This document shows positions 13,161-25,106 of a stretch of DNA of 64,000 nucleotides, one piece after another. The stretch is from Lantana camara (taxonomy: Eukaryota; Streptophyta; Magnoliopsida; Lamiales; Verbenaceae). Location: contig CM074858.1 in NCBI GenBank assembly GCA_037501455.1, positions 84,170,501-84,234,500 on the forward strand. The letters run 5' to 3'. Position 1 is the first letter of the stretch. Each line of letters begins with the position of its first letter. The notes below the pieces were generated by a model. The model was not told the origin of the DNA. It saw only the letters and a program-made list of their open reading frames with translations, and did no database searches. The position numbers were made by a program, and so were the translations under genes.

Positions 13161-14110
13161 TAAACTCCAACTTGTCCGAATATAGAATCTTTAATATATT
13201 GGCTTTCCATGAACTTCAAACCATCAGTTCTCTTTAACTTCTTCAATGCGACTTCTTCCTTACTCGAAATCCGAAGTGACTTCAATTCCCTTCTTCTTAG
13301 TCTCTTCATCCTTCTTCATCGATATAACCCCGATTTATAATTCTTCCCATATTTTCCTTTACTTCTTTCTCTAGTTAAATAATCTTTGTTGCTTATTAAC
13401 CCCAAGCCTATTTTACCGTTAATTCTCTTGAAGATCATCGCCTCCTTGTTGATAGAAATCTCGAATCTAAAACCTTTTCGGGATTTTATTCACTTCTCTC
13501 TTGAATGCGAGAGTCCTACGAAATCTGGTTGAAATGACTTTTGTAATTTAGGCGTATGTGTTGATCTTGCAAGCTGTAGACATCGCACCTTACCACTATC
13601 TCATCGAGTATCCACCAACTTTAATATAATTTGTAAGTTACTCCCACCTTTGGTCCTTTTACTACCGATTTTATCACTCAAACTATAGCCCCGTTAGGAA
13701 AAACCACAACTCCCAAATTCCCATATATAACCCTGGTACATTCCTTACATTTTCCCCGGTTTAAAGTAAGGTTGGAGATAGTCCGTTGTTATCGTGGAAA
13801 TTGGCCGTGGTTTGATATGATCTTCATAGCCTATAAATCAAAAATCAATTCAGGGCTAAGTGAATGCGGTTAGTATATGCTCATGCCACATAATTGATAC
13901 CAAAGACTTGGATTTGATACAAAATACGACAAATAATTTAACAAAATTTAAAGTAAAAAGCGTTGACATATAAAATTTAAGCTATGTAAGGTCAATCAGT
14001 CAACAATTAGTGGCAAAAATCAATGTAATGCACAAGTTATCAAGTAATTCCTAAGCCGTACGACCTACACTTGACACGATATGACACTAGAACTCCTGTT
14101 TTGCAACCTG

Positions 14111-14124
14111 GAGCTCTGATACCA
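14111..14124 (-). other. Primer-binding site, F copy 1
   Basis: The minus strand reads TGGTATCAGAGCTC, matching initiator Met-tRNA. It is eight bases inside the LTR end at 14133. Confidence 0.9.
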
Positions 14125-15379
14125 CCTTAAGATGTAGCACCCTCAACAATAGGCACCACATCCCCCGCACTACAAGTCTAGTCCACACATGAAATGGATA
14201 GTCCAAGCATGAACCGGACTCATAGCGAACGGGTGACAAAATAGAACAAACCTGCCTAGGCGGAATCTAACCCTGTACCAATTAATCATAAAACCCAAAA
14301 TGTGGTGCGAAAGCAATACTCTCATGCATAATTCCAACACTAGCTACAAGTCCAACAATTCATAAACGTGAATTAAATCCAACATGCAACCTAACAACGG
14401 GTTCAACTAAGCATCAACCTGTCCCGAGTCAAATCCAATAATATCGAAGTTGGCACACAGGCCCAAATATATAAAAAAGATACACTTAATTCATAACAAT
14501 GTGAAATGTGACTCAAGTGTACATGTGACTCGGACAAGCGAGCTAAGACTCGACTCCCGCCTAGCTGAACTTGTAAGAAACTGGAAGAGTGGAAAGAGGG
14601 GTCAGTCTCTAGAAGACTTAGTGAGCAGGAGTCATACATATATAGAAAAACATGCGCATGCAAGTCATAAATCCCCGAGCAATGTTTTGTTTAAAGATAG
14701 TTCCCACGAAGGCAAGAAAATAACTAAGCCATGCTCGGACTTTATGACTAATTTATATTGAATTCATTAAGTTCATAATTCATAATAATCAAAATGGCTC
14801 GGCGAGTAAGGGTGCATAATTCTCCAACCAAACTCCGAACCGTGTACAATAAACATAACTTAATATTTTGAATACGTGATCATGCAATACATAATAATAC
14901 ACGTGAGTGATAAATACATGAGACATAATCATTTGGACAATCCATGTCCCGGCCTTCCCGCACGGTGCATAACAATAATAACATAATCATGATCATAAAA
15001 TAGTTCCAACCTTCTCCCTCCATAATTGTCAGGCCTGCAGACCCGAATCATTTAATAAAAATAAATATCGAGACGGGGGCTCATGACTCCTACCCGCTCC
15101 TTCAATAGGTTAACCATCGGCTCAAGAATACCTCACCTTCCATGCTACACGGTCGTGTGAGAGATTCTCAATGGGTACTTTGTGCAATAGCTTAGTTGTA
15201 CGTCGACCCGATGCCGAACCGGTCTCCATTCACACACTTCCCCGGGGCCCAATACATGTGCATGATCAATGTGCATAATCTCGCCAAAACATTCAAGTTA
15301 TGAGAAACATATTACATTTTAAATCCTTGGGAAATAATTTACTCGATAAGGATTTACTAGATGACCCCATTCGAAAATA

Positions 15380-15383
<4 letters not shown>

Positions 15384-15428
<45 letters not shown>
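15384..15428. repeat. TA microsatellite in F LTR
   Basis: An almost pure (TA)n tract lies inside the outer LTR of F. The middle LTR has only a short version at about 8768-8780, so the tract expanded or contracted after the two LTR copies separated. Confidence 0.9.
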
Positions 15429-15430
<2 letters not shown>

Positions 15431-16263
15431 GTTTTTGGCCAAAACTTGTCACATAAGGTTATAGGGTTTGATTCGTAACTAGATAAAAACACCCTCACCT
15501 GACAAACGACGAGACAATACAAGGATGCAAGGTAGTACCTATTCGATAGATGGTCTCCGCCCTGAAGAAGAACTGGATAAGAGAGGAAACAATGTGTACT
15601 CGTGAGCAGAGACTCAATATGATACCAAATAGGATGCACGGTAATGGTCATAAAGTGTTGTGACATGTTATGAGATTATTCAATATGGAATAAATCACAA
15701 GAATGCAATAAATCTTACGGAGATCGAATATTTAAAGCATTCAATCATACGAATTCGTTTCACATAAGACACAGAGTTAACAATTAAGTTTAAGTAATTA
15801 AAGACCATAAATTGTCAAATAACAAGATAATCATCAATTATTCAAGTGTACCATTCATATAAATAACATACGGGAGCCAAGGAAAAGAAAGGAACGCAGG
15901 AAAAGAGGTTTTGATGAAGTTTGGCAAAAACTGACAATTTTTTGAAACGTACCAGCTGTAGGAAAACTGGAATATCTTGAGTTCTAGAAGTTAGAATTGA
16001 GTTTTGTTTATTGGTTATGAAACTAGAAAAATAGACCTTTTCGATGAAATATGACTCGAATTCTAGTACAAAGCGGAATGAAAAATGGCTTAGGTCCAAA
16101 GTTGGGTTAATGCAGATTCGCGATAGCTTGGCGGCACCAAATTAAAACGGCCATATCTCACTCGTCGGAACTGATATTGACGAGCCGGAAAATGGAGAAT
16201 ACTCTACACTTCAAGTACTTGCTTGAGGTGAAAAATCAGAGCAATTGGAGCAGGGGAGGGTCG

Positions 16264-16386
16264 TCCCGGCTGGGATTAAATTTGTACTAAAATGGATCCT
16301 GGCCGGGATCCTAAAGTAATGGGGCTACGTTAAATTTGTCCCGGCCGGGATTGAATTGACACTAAAATGGATCCCGCCCGGGATCC
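16264..16386 (-). repeat. Palindrome quartet in F outer LTR
   Basis: These are the same four dyads as 9616-9739, with a few substitutions. The fourth is a perfect 18-bp dyad apart from its centre, with arms GGATCCC and GGGATCC (16369-16386). Centre spacing is again 33, 42 and 33 bp. Confidence 0.9.
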
Positions 16387-17330
16387 TACCACATCCAGCA
16401 GCGGGAAAACAAGGGAAATAGGGGAAAACACTGAAATTGGCTCCCAAGCCACTTTACAACAAACCAAAGTAAGAAATCAACTGAAGACTATCATATAACA
16501 TGCATATAACTCATATATACCAGTTAGGCTACAATTAATCCAAGATAACATAATTGATTCATCAAGATCACTCATGAAAACCCTTAGTATGGAAATATGA
16601 TTTCATATATTTAAACCTTCATGAAACAAAGTTATATGTGCAAGAATCCATCTCAAAATCATCATACATATTGCATATCAAGTCATGGAATTCCTTAAGA
16701 AATAAAACCCTAACAACAACTCATGATTCCTCAAAGAAATATGCTTGATCTTACCTTGGGAGTGGAAGAGATGGGCGGAAAATAGAGGTGATGGTATGAA
16801 GTTTTCTTGCCTCCTTGGTTGGTTTGAACTTAAAGAGAAGAGAGGGATAAAGAGATGTCTTGGTTTGGCTCTTGGATGAATTGAAGAATGAAGAACAAAA
16901 AAATGTATATATATGTGTATATATGTTATATATCGTGATTGAGGAAGGGAGAAGTATGGGAATTTGCTATCAAGTCCTTGACAAATTTAAGTTATGCAAT
17001 TAACTTCTAAGCTTATGAAAATGATCAATTTACTTCAATTCAAGTTCATGAAATTTAGTCCTTAATTTAAGAGGATGATCAAGTTAGTGCAATTAAGCAA
17101 TCAAGACATGTTCGACAAAAATTTCGCGGGTCGAATAAATATGAATAATGCAATAACTCTCAAGTTGGTAAAAATTTCACATTTATCATATAAACATAAA
17201 TGAAATAAAATTCAAATAATATCATGAAATGGACACTTAAGAAATTAAAAAAAAATAAAATAAATCCTATCTCTTGAAAACTCTAACGCATGGCGCGCGT
17301 ACTGAGCGGCTGGAAAATTGGGGCGTTACA

Positions 17331-17550
17331 TGTGTGGTGATATTTGTGTGGTTTCGGCTCAAAATGAAATACACAATTCACGTAATCTATTCACGAAGTT
17401 AGAAATTTAAAATCACATAAATAAGAAATATACAATTAAGTAAATTAAATCGCGTAATTAAATAACGAAAAGGAATTAAATAAACCCTAACTCTCAAAAC
17501 TCGCATGCATGGCGTGCGTACCTGAACGGCTGGAAAACCGGGGCGTTACG
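17331..17550 (-). repeat. 3' LTR of element G, first 220 bp
   Basis: On the minus strand this begins CGTAACGCCCC at 17550, with C where T is expected, directly after a polypurine tract. It resembles the start of the F LTR. The sequence stops at 17330, where F is inserted. The rest of this LTR must lie on the far side of F and E, outside the window. Confidence 0.8.
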
Positions 17551-17586
17551 ATCTCTCCCCCTTGAGAGGACCTGGTCCCCAGGTCC
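17551..17586 (-). promoter_or_regulatory. Polypurine tract and adjoining hairpin of G
   Basis: The minus strand has CTCAAGGGGGAGAGAT next to the LTR. The hairpin 17568-17586 has arms GGACCTGG and CCAGGTCC around the loop GGA in the sense direction. Relative to A (GAACCTGG with CCAGGTTC), one base pair is exchanged on both sides. Confidence 0.85.
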
Positions 17587-17794
17587 ACTGCCTCGAGTTT
17601 TGGACCCTTAAGCAGTTTTTTGTGTTCATCCTAGGTGGGTTAGCAACTCCCCGTCAGGAATTAGTTCGGAAAAAGTCTTCAAACAACAAGGGTCTTCAAT
17701 TGCTGTTAGGTCAGGAGCCTTAACTTATCGGACCTAAACTCTTGAAATTCTAAGCTGCCGCCAGTGGAAAGCTAAACAGGTAGCCAGCAACAAC

Positions 17795-17905
17795 GAGAGA
17801 GCTCCGTCTCTCAAACAAACAATGAGGGAACCCCATCTCTCAAAGGAACAACGAGAGAACCCCGTCTCTCAAACAAACAATGAGAGAACCCTATCTCTCA
17901 AACAA
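17795..17905 (-). repeat. Stem-loop array of G
   Basis: Four units, each GAGAGA or GAGGGA, then a loop such as ACCCCG or ACCCTA, then TCTCTC, recur about every 28 bp with AAACAAACAA-like spacers. The array lies in the same place relative to the polypurine tract as in A, B, C and F. Confidence 0.85.
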
Positions 17906-19842
17906 ACAACATAGTCCAAGAGACAATTAAATAAACATGCACACAACAACCATACAAATAACAAGTAGAAAATATCGAATACATCAATTATCATTCATAC
18001 AAAAGCAACTAATACAACTAGCGACCAAAGCACTTAATATCATGAAATCATTCAAATTTAAGTTACGTGTATGCATATGCCATTTATGCTTGATGTACCG
18101 TTCACCGTTGTTTAGGAATCTTCCTTGGTAGTGATCCATTTCAACACTTGATTTGATGTTGGTGATTCCTCTACCCAAAGTGTCGAACATTGAAATCCTC
18201 GATATCCAATACTTAAATAACAATTCAATCCTGCTTCCACGATCAATTCACTTATCCTAACTGGCTCCACAGTCCGAAGTTCCCAAACTTGAGTGTATAG
18301 TTGATATTAATTCAATCCACCCATTCTTTACCACGAATTATACTTGGCCTTTTCGAATACTCGAGTTAGTCTTTAGTAGCTTGAATTCTAATCTCTAATC
18401 CCAAAAGTATTCTCGGTTCTTCACGGAAACAACTGACGAGCCTGTAACCTGTCTTGTTCATGTGATGTATTGTCTCCCAGATCTTCCACTTCCAACGTTC
18501 GGTTGAATTACTCTTACTTTGTCCATCACGAAATGTGATAAATTGATCGGCTTCTCCGATCCGATACCTTCCTTACCAAAATTTTCCTCGAAGTTCTCTC
18601 ATAGCCCCATCATTTCCAAGATAGAAAACACGTTATATATAGAATTCAATCCGTTCAACCTTGAAAGATTTGAGTTCATGCGTGTACGGTAATAAGAGAC
18701 CTACGGTGTTAATTCTGCAACCCAAGTTGTCATCAATTATCTTTTGTCTTATCTTGTCGTTGCAATTCCCGAAACACTTCTTGAATACCCTTCTTCAACT
18801 CTTGAAGCACTTACCTCTTCCAATGTTATTCTCAAAATTTTCTCATCTCGATCTTAGAAGTCATCGAGCATCAAAATCTTCTAATTCATCCCTTGCCACT
18901 TTTGTAAAATCCCGTTACTTGTCGATTCTTGGATTTTCGTTGTTCCTACTAGAAGTGACCCGTTTGAGCAACCCGTGAGTTCAATCCATCTTTCGGTCGA
19001 CTCTCCCCCTTAAGAATTTACTTCTTTGAACTTGTTGTACCACTTCTCGGATCAAAGATTCTCTTTCTTAATCCTTTTGAAATCCAGATTTGGCTGTCCA
19101 ATTGTTCAAAGCTTTCCCCAATCTGTGGATTCTTAGAATATCGTTAGACTTCGAGTAGAATCAGATGACCCAATTGCAAAAAGGTGTTGACTGATGACAA
19201 AGAAGTATTCTTTTTCCCCTCGATTCAATAGGACCCGAATTGAGGTGATTATGGTAACAAAAGATGGAGAGTGCATCCTAACAAATAAACACTAAGTAAT
19301 GCATGTCAGGTTAAGATGTCAATGCACGTGTCACACTTGTAACCAATTAGAGATGCAAGACGTTGGAGCAATTCTATCAATTAAAGATGCGCATATAAAT
19401 AGAGAAGTTTAAATAATTGAAAGCAATGTATGATGCACGTGCCATGGAGGCGATTCATCTGTCACCGTAGGGGTAACTCTAGCTCGGCACTTATTCTTCA
19501 TTTCTTCAATCATGGCTTGTCTCGAATTTGTTCATTGTTTCTTGTTTACCCACGGTCTTCTAAATCTTCAAAATTCTCTGGCATCAACTTGTACAATTCC
19601 ATGGCTTGAGATGGATTTTCTTTTTTAAACCCAATTCTTTCCCAATTATCGATCTCTAAGTGTTGGCCGAACCTTCACCATAGTTATCTCCTTAATCAAA
19701 ATTTCCTTATATCAATTTGTTTAATTTTATGGTCAGAGATTGTGATTTTTGAATTCAAATTCTTCTACACCCATGAAGTTGGTATCTTGACTTCTCTCGA
19801 AGAACTAATCTCCATTTGTTGTCCTGAATCTTCATCTAGTCA

Positions 19843-20049
19843 TCACCTTGATCGATGTCCTCTAAATTTACTCTTTATGAATTTGAATTGGTTGTATGAC
19901 TTGTCCTCTAATTGCCTACACTTGAGCACATAATTTCCTTCCAGAAGTTCTTTGCCTTTCTTTATCGTTCCTATTTGTTGCTCCATATCTCCCAATTCAA
20001 CCTCACAAAACGACAATTCAGCTTGGATCTGAAACCCGAGGTGTCTCAA
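19843..20049 (-). CDS. Conserved coiled-coil-like mini-ORF of element G
   Basis: This 68-codon frame encodes a hydrophilic, probably helical peptide. Its core (residues about 21-47) carries ELGDMEQQIGTIKKGKELLE and then a NYVLKCRQLE stretch. The same core is intact in B (34170-34358) and C (52256-52447) and decayed in E and F. No known domain is recognised: there is no zinc knuckle, protease or polymerase motif. It lies in the middle of the internal region, not at the gag position next to the primer-binding site. Expression and function are unknown; it may be only a fragment of a longer ancestral ORF. Confidence 0.45.
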   Translation of the reverse strand: MRHLGFQIQAELSFCEVELGDMEQQIGTIKKGKELLEGNYVLKCRQLEDKSYNQFKFIKSKFRGHRSR

Positions 20050-20646
20050 TTTTCCTCTTCTTCTCCCTTTTGCCCGAGCTTGACTCCAAATAACGTGAAT
20101 TAGACGACCCCATCATCCGATTAGATGATCTTTGTTACTTATCAATCCCGAACCTACTTTACCGTGAATTCTCTTGAAGGTCATCGCCTCTTGTTAATAG
20201 AAACCTCGAATCTAAAACATCTTTGAGATTTTTTTCACTTCTCTCTTAAATGAATGATCCTATGGAATCCGACTTAAATGACTTTTTCAATATAGACGTG
20301 TGAGTGTTAAGCTTGTAAGTTGTGGACATCACACCCCACTACTATCTCGTCGAGTATCCAACAACTTCAATTGATCTTGAAAGTTACTCCCACAATTGGT
20401 TCTTTTATTCCGGATCTTATTACTCGAACCATAGCCGAATCAGAGAAGGCTATAACTCTTAAATTCTGATATGAAATCCCCCGGTACCTCCGTCATTTTT
20501 CTTCATGCTTGAAAGAAGGGGTATGATAGATTGCAGTGGTCATAGAGATTGGCCATGGTTTGATATCATCTTCGTAACCTAGAAATCACAACTCATTTCA
20601 AAATTAAATGCATGCGGTTAGTATATTTGCATGCCACATAATTAAC

Positions 20647-20900
20647 GAGTTTATTGCACCAAAAAACCTGTGATATACCTAATTAGCACTCAGAACCCTG
20701 TGATTTGAAAATTCTCAAAGCGAACCCTGTGATTGTAATAAATTAGCACTCAATTAGAATTTCAAACCCTATAGCCGTGGTTGTAGGGTTTTGAGTGCTA
20801 ACTTTAATACAATCATAGGGTTTTCAATGCTAATTTATATAATCACAGGGTTCGGAGTGCTAATTAGGCATAACACAGGGGGTATCCAAGCAAAAAACTC
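20647..20900. mobile_element. Foldback MITE, Mutator-like, in G
   Basis: This 254-bp element begins GAGTTTATTGC and ends GCAAAAAACTC, giving imperfect terminal inverted repeats. It is flanked by an exact 10-bp duplication, CATAATTAAC (20637-20646 and 20901-20910). Inside, AACCCTGTGATT-type and CTAATTAG-type motifs occur in inverted order, so much of the element can fold back. There is no coding capacity. The 10-bp duplication points to MULE-type transposition, but no transposase is present here. Confidence 0.85.
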
Positions 20901-21080
20901 CATAATTAACACCAAAAGCATAGACTCGATGCAAAATGCGTCATATAAATCAACAAAATTTTGAAAGAAGCATATTTCAAGGTTTAAGAATGATGCAATG
21001 CACAAGTTGTCAAATAGTTCCTAAGTTATACAACCTATACTTGACACGACACGATACTAGAACTCCGGTTTTGTAACCTG

Positions 21081-21094
21081 GAGCTTTGATACCA
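21081..21094 (-). other. Primer-binding site of G (mutated)
   Basis: The minus strand reads TGGTATCAAAGCTC, one G-to-A change from the initiator Met-tRNA match, consistent with cytosine deamination in an old copy. Confidence 0.85.
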
Positions 21095-21102
21095 CTTTAA
21101 GA

Positions 21103-23218
21103 TGTAGCGCCCGAGACGAGAGCGCCACATCCCCCGCACTATGAGTTCAGTCCACATATGAAATGGAATAATCCATACATAAACTAAACTCACAGCAAAC
21201 GGAACACAATGAAAAGACAGTCCTGGCTAGATGGAATCTAACCCCGTACCAATCAATCAGAGCATGCAAGAGTATACGGTGCGGAAGCAATAGTAATAAT
21301 ATAGCAACAATAACAAGGATATTCCATTCATTAATCCACATGCAACCTAACAACGGGTTCAACTAAGCACACAACCTGTCCCGATTTAATACAATTCAGT
21401 CAATAAATGGCTCACAGGCCCAATAATTAAATCAATGTGATACAATAATCAGTAATATGCAGTGAGTGTACAAGGTGCAAGACTCGATCAAGGACTCTAA
21501 GACGCGACTCCCGCCTAGCAACAATCTGCAAAGGAACTGGAAGAAAGGAAAAGAGGGATCTGTCTCTAGAAGACTGAGTGAGCAGGAGGTATACATATAT
21601 ATAGAAATATGCACATGCAAGTTATAAATCCTGAGCAAAGTTTTAGGTGAAGTAGTTCCCCGTTAAGGCAAGAAATCAATTACTCTATACTCGGACTTTA
21701 CAACTATCAATGTTACCATTAATTGCAATTTTAGGCAATCAGTGGCTCGGCGAGTGAGCGTGCAAAATCTCCAACCAAACTCCGACAGTGTATAATGATT
21801 AGGTTTCAGTTTTAAAGGCGATCATGCAATTATTAGGTTTCGATCATTACGATACAATCAGTTCAGTAACAGTGCACAATCAGTTCCATCCTTCTTGTCT
21901 GAGTGATGGTCCGGGTAGCTAGCCCTCGCCATCCAATCAATATGGTCAATGGGTGTATGAATCCCCAAGGATCGAGAATCCATCCTCCAATAACATCCTA
22001 GTGGATTCTGGGTTCATCTCAGTAATGTGGGGAATGCAAGAGATCACTGTTGGCCCAATACCTCGCCGGATTACTCAATACACTCAACCCTGGGCCCCAA
22101 TCGATGTGCAGTACAATATCTCGCCAAATAGGTTCAATTTAATAAACATTTACTCGATTACAGTTTTTAAAGCAATATAAATATAAGTATAGTTTTTAGG
22201 TCAAAGCTCATTCATGTAGGTTTTAGGGTTTATGTATGTAACTAGAACGAAAACACCGCCACCTGGAATACCACGAGACAAGAACATGAACAATACGGGT
22301 GCCTATTCGATCCGGAAGTCTCCGCCCTGGAAACAAACTGTACAAGAGAAAAAACAATGTGTACTCGTGAGAAATGACTCAATATGAAACAATTCCAACT
22401 CACAAATTATGCAATTAAACAATTCCAACTCACAAATTAAATACACAATAGGGATTAACTAATATGCATCTCAATTAAAATCAATTCAATTCACAAAGCA
22501 CGATTAGGCATAATCAACTTAAATAATAATTTTAATTCAAAACCAAGATTAAATATATACAATTTCATACAACAATATAAATATCTTTACAACTGAATAG
22601 AAACCGACCCACTATAAACAAATCTATTCCATCTACACAATACGGAACAACATATGTGGAAATAGCAGGATGAATCTTGAATTCCAGCAATTACCAATGG
22701 GAAAATAAGAAGCAGGCGGTAATTGGTAAAGCAAGAGGTAGGGATGGTAATTATCTTGGTGTTGTCGGAGCTATTCGGCTACTGTTCAGCTGTAGTTGTT
22801 GCTTGTGGTTGTGATTAGGGAAGAAGAAGAAGGAGCATCGGTGGCTTGAAATGGTGGTGGGGTGTTACTGGAGTTGCTGTTACTTGGGTTTCTTTTCTTT
22901 GGTTGAGAACAGGGCAAGGTGAAGCAGGAAGGAAGGAGAGAGAGGAGATGGTGGTGGTGAAGTGGCAGGCAGACGATCGGAGCTCCGGTGGAATTGCGGT
23001 GGCTGAGGGTGGTGTGTGAGGTGGGCAGATCTGGTGCGAGAAAAGAGAAGGAAAGTGGTGGTGCAATGGCGAGGTGGTCGGCACAGGAGAAGATGACTGG
23101 AGATGGTGGTGTCTCGGTTGGGACAAGAACAAAAGGAAAAGAATGAAGAAATGGGAAAGAAAGAAAAGGAAAGAAAAGGAAAAGGAAGGGAAAGGGAATG
23201 GCTGGGGGGGTGTGTGTG
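21103..23218 (-). repeat. 5' LTR of element G (3' part, interrupted by H)
   Basis: On the minus strand this ends GGGCGCTACA at 21103 beside the primer-binding site, with the common block containing GTGCGGGGGATGTGG. Its beginning is missing because copia element H is inserted at 23219. GTGTG (23214-23218) is the likely target duplication. A GC- and GA-rich stretch at about 22900-23215 would be transcribed leader. No palindrome quartet is present in the part seen here. Confidence 0.8.
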
Positions 23219-24426
23219 TGTTGGGAATAGTGCCCTAGAAAGCCAATTCTTCGTAATCTGTTTTGGGACTTTCCTTATATCATAGACAATCTTTGAATAA
23301 TATACGATTGATTATTATCATAGGCAAACACTTCTTTATGTGCAATACATGTTCTGTGTGTTTCCATTATGTGCGCATGTATTAGAACTCCCCTAATCCA
23401 TAAGGCTGTTGGGGACTTTGTCCTTAGGTGAATGACATATGAAACAAGCCCTAACTCAAGGCTGGATTAGAAACCACTCCAAGTCGATGAGTCCAACAAA
23501 CAGTGGGAGTGTTGATTAGGCTCGATTGAGACTTGCTCGTGGGTTTACGTCCTTAAGAAGGATTATTCTGTTTCATGGGGTGCAAAGTGCATAGGTTGAT
23601 GCGTACGCAATACATGAGGGGGCTCGTTATTAGAACGGGTACACTGAGGTGTCCCGCGTGGGAGGATTCCTAAATGGGAAAGGAAGTTTCCACTTCAAGA
23701 AGAGGAAACATCCAGATTAGGAAATACCTCACAGGTCAATGGCATGAGTAAAGTAATCCTTTGTCTTGAGATTCTATTGATGCTTTGTGGGCTAACTCTG
23801 TATTCTTAGGTATAAGCTTTAAAGGATGTCTCACGAGACAACTAATTCAAGGCTTATGTTGGGGCTACACAAATGGCATATGGAAGCATATGAGAATGAA
23901 CAAAGGACCTACACTTTCTTTAATTCAAGAAGATCTCTTATTACATAAGTCATTCATATGCCATCCTAAACCCTCGGCCGAGGTAGTGGATCAAGACATC
24001 AAGAAAAGGGTTTCTTGGATTGAGATCAAAAGGATATGAAATGAACTTAGCTTTAAGATTGAGATTAGTAGGGCTCTCATTATTCCCATGTCCTAGATCT
24101 TAATCGAGAGCTGGGTTGGTAGGAGGATCTTACCTCACAAGTTGTCATTGACTGAAAGGTTCTTTCGAATATATATTCATTGTTCGGGTAGGGGTCACAC
24201 ACCTGCTGCTAGATTATGGTCGTGTGATCTGTGAACTAAAAGCGTATTAGTCTCACTGCTAACTGAAAATGAACCTAGGGGGTCACAAACAAATGCCAGA
24301 TTCAAAGGGTATTGAAGGAAAGATCAAATAGCTGATCGAAACGAGACCACACGTGTAAATGTACACGTGTGGCACGTGAGCTCGAGTTGGGCATGTGGTC
24401 CGACTGAGAAATTGGACCATGTGTTG

Positions 24427-24612
24427 ATTAATTGGAGAATTAATTATAAAGCCCAAATATAATTAATTAGGAGAATTAATTATAAAATCCCTAATATAAT
24501 TAATTAAGAGAATTAATTATGAAGCCAAATAAAATTAATTAGAGAATTAATTTTAACCCTTTAGAATTAATGAAGCTTCATGGAATTAATTGAGAGAATT
24601 AATTATAAGTAT
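24427..24612. repeat. AT-rich tandem repeat in H LTR
   Basis: About five imperfect units contain GAGAATTAATTATAA followed by a short variable piece and ATAATTAATTA. Each unit is itself partly palindromic (AATTAATT). Confidence 0.8.
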
Positions 24613-24704
24613 TTAATTATTTAGTTGTTCTAATTTGATTAGAATAAATAAATAAATAAATATTGAATATCTTCTATTTATTATTCTAGTAAATATTAAT
24701 TCTA

Positions 24705-25106
24705 GAGATAATGATTTTCACCCATCCGAACTATAGGCCATTTGGCAATTCACCATCCAAACTATTTCGCCCCCGAAACCACCATCTAAACTTTCAATTC
24801 CTGACAAACCACCATCCCACAGCGGTTTTGACCCTTTTTTGAACGGTTTTGACTCTTTTTTCAGCGATTTTGGATGTTTTAACACATAATCTATGGAAAA
24901 ATAACAAAAAGAGACAGACTTACATGTGTTAAAACATCCAAAACCGCTGAAAAAAGAGTCAAAACCGCTCAAAAAATGGTCAAAACCGCTGTGGGATGGT
25001 GGTTTGTCAAGAATTGAAAGTTTAGATGGTGGTTTCGGGGGCGAAATAATTTAGATGGTGAATTGCCAAATGGCCTATAGTTCGGATGGGTGAAAATCAT
25101 TATCCC
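24705..25106. mobile_element. Long-armed foldback MITE, Mutator-like, in H LTR
   Basis: This 402-bp element consists of two arms of about 180 bp, nearly perfect inverted copies (24705-24887 and 24928-25106), around a loop of about 40 bp. Ends are GAGATAATGATTTTCACCC and its partner GGGTGAAAATCATTATCCC. An exact 9-bp duplication, TTAATTCTA, flanks it (24696-24704 and 25107-25115), as for MULE-type elements. There is no coding capacity. The high arm identity suggests a recent or homogenised copy. Confidence 0.9.

Larger units (their letters stand above)
10718..14132 (-). mobile_element. Full internal region of tandem element F (3.4 kb)
   Basis: This is a complete internal region bounded by the polypurine tract at 10718-10733 and the primer-binding site at 14111-14124. 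It is non-coding by eye: no gag zinc knuckle, reverse transcriptase or integrase motifs were found in any frame. It contains the hairpin array (10963-11095), two copies of a shared block (about 11270 and 12677) and a frameshifted mini-ORF (13030-13160). With 3.2-kb LTRs it fits the LARD (large retrotransposon derivative) class. Confidence 0.85.
14133..17330 (-). repeat. Outer 5' LTR of tandem element F (3.2 kb)
   Basis: On the minus strand it begins TGTAACGCCCC at 17330 and ends at 14133 next to the primer-binding site. It pairs with 7521-10717. Scattered substitutions between the two suggest a moderate age. The flank beyond 17330 is LTR sequence of G, so F inserted into the 3' LTR of G; TGTGT (17331-17335) is the likely target duplication. 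The LTR contains a long TA microsatellite and a palindrome quartet. Confidence 0.9.
17551..21102 (-). mobile_element. Internal region of element G
   Basis: This 3.55-kb internal region runs from the polypurine tract (17551) to the primer-binding site (21081-21094). It is non-coding apart from the mini-ORF at 19843-20049. It carries the stem-loop array at 17795-17905, copies of the shared GGTGA/CATGG block near 18070 and 19435, and a MITE at 20647-20900. The closest relative in the window is F, over most of the length. It is interpreted as a non-autonomous Ty3/gypsy derivative. Confidence 0.82.

Noticed and set aside
22815..23132. 105-codon Pro/His/Ser-rich frame in the G LTR
   Set aside because: Low-complexity GA/CT-rich leader DNA on the LTR sense strand; no conserved counterpart.
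23785..24039. 84-codon frame in the H LTR
   Set aside because: No domain, in a non-coding LTR position, with no support from related sequence in the window.
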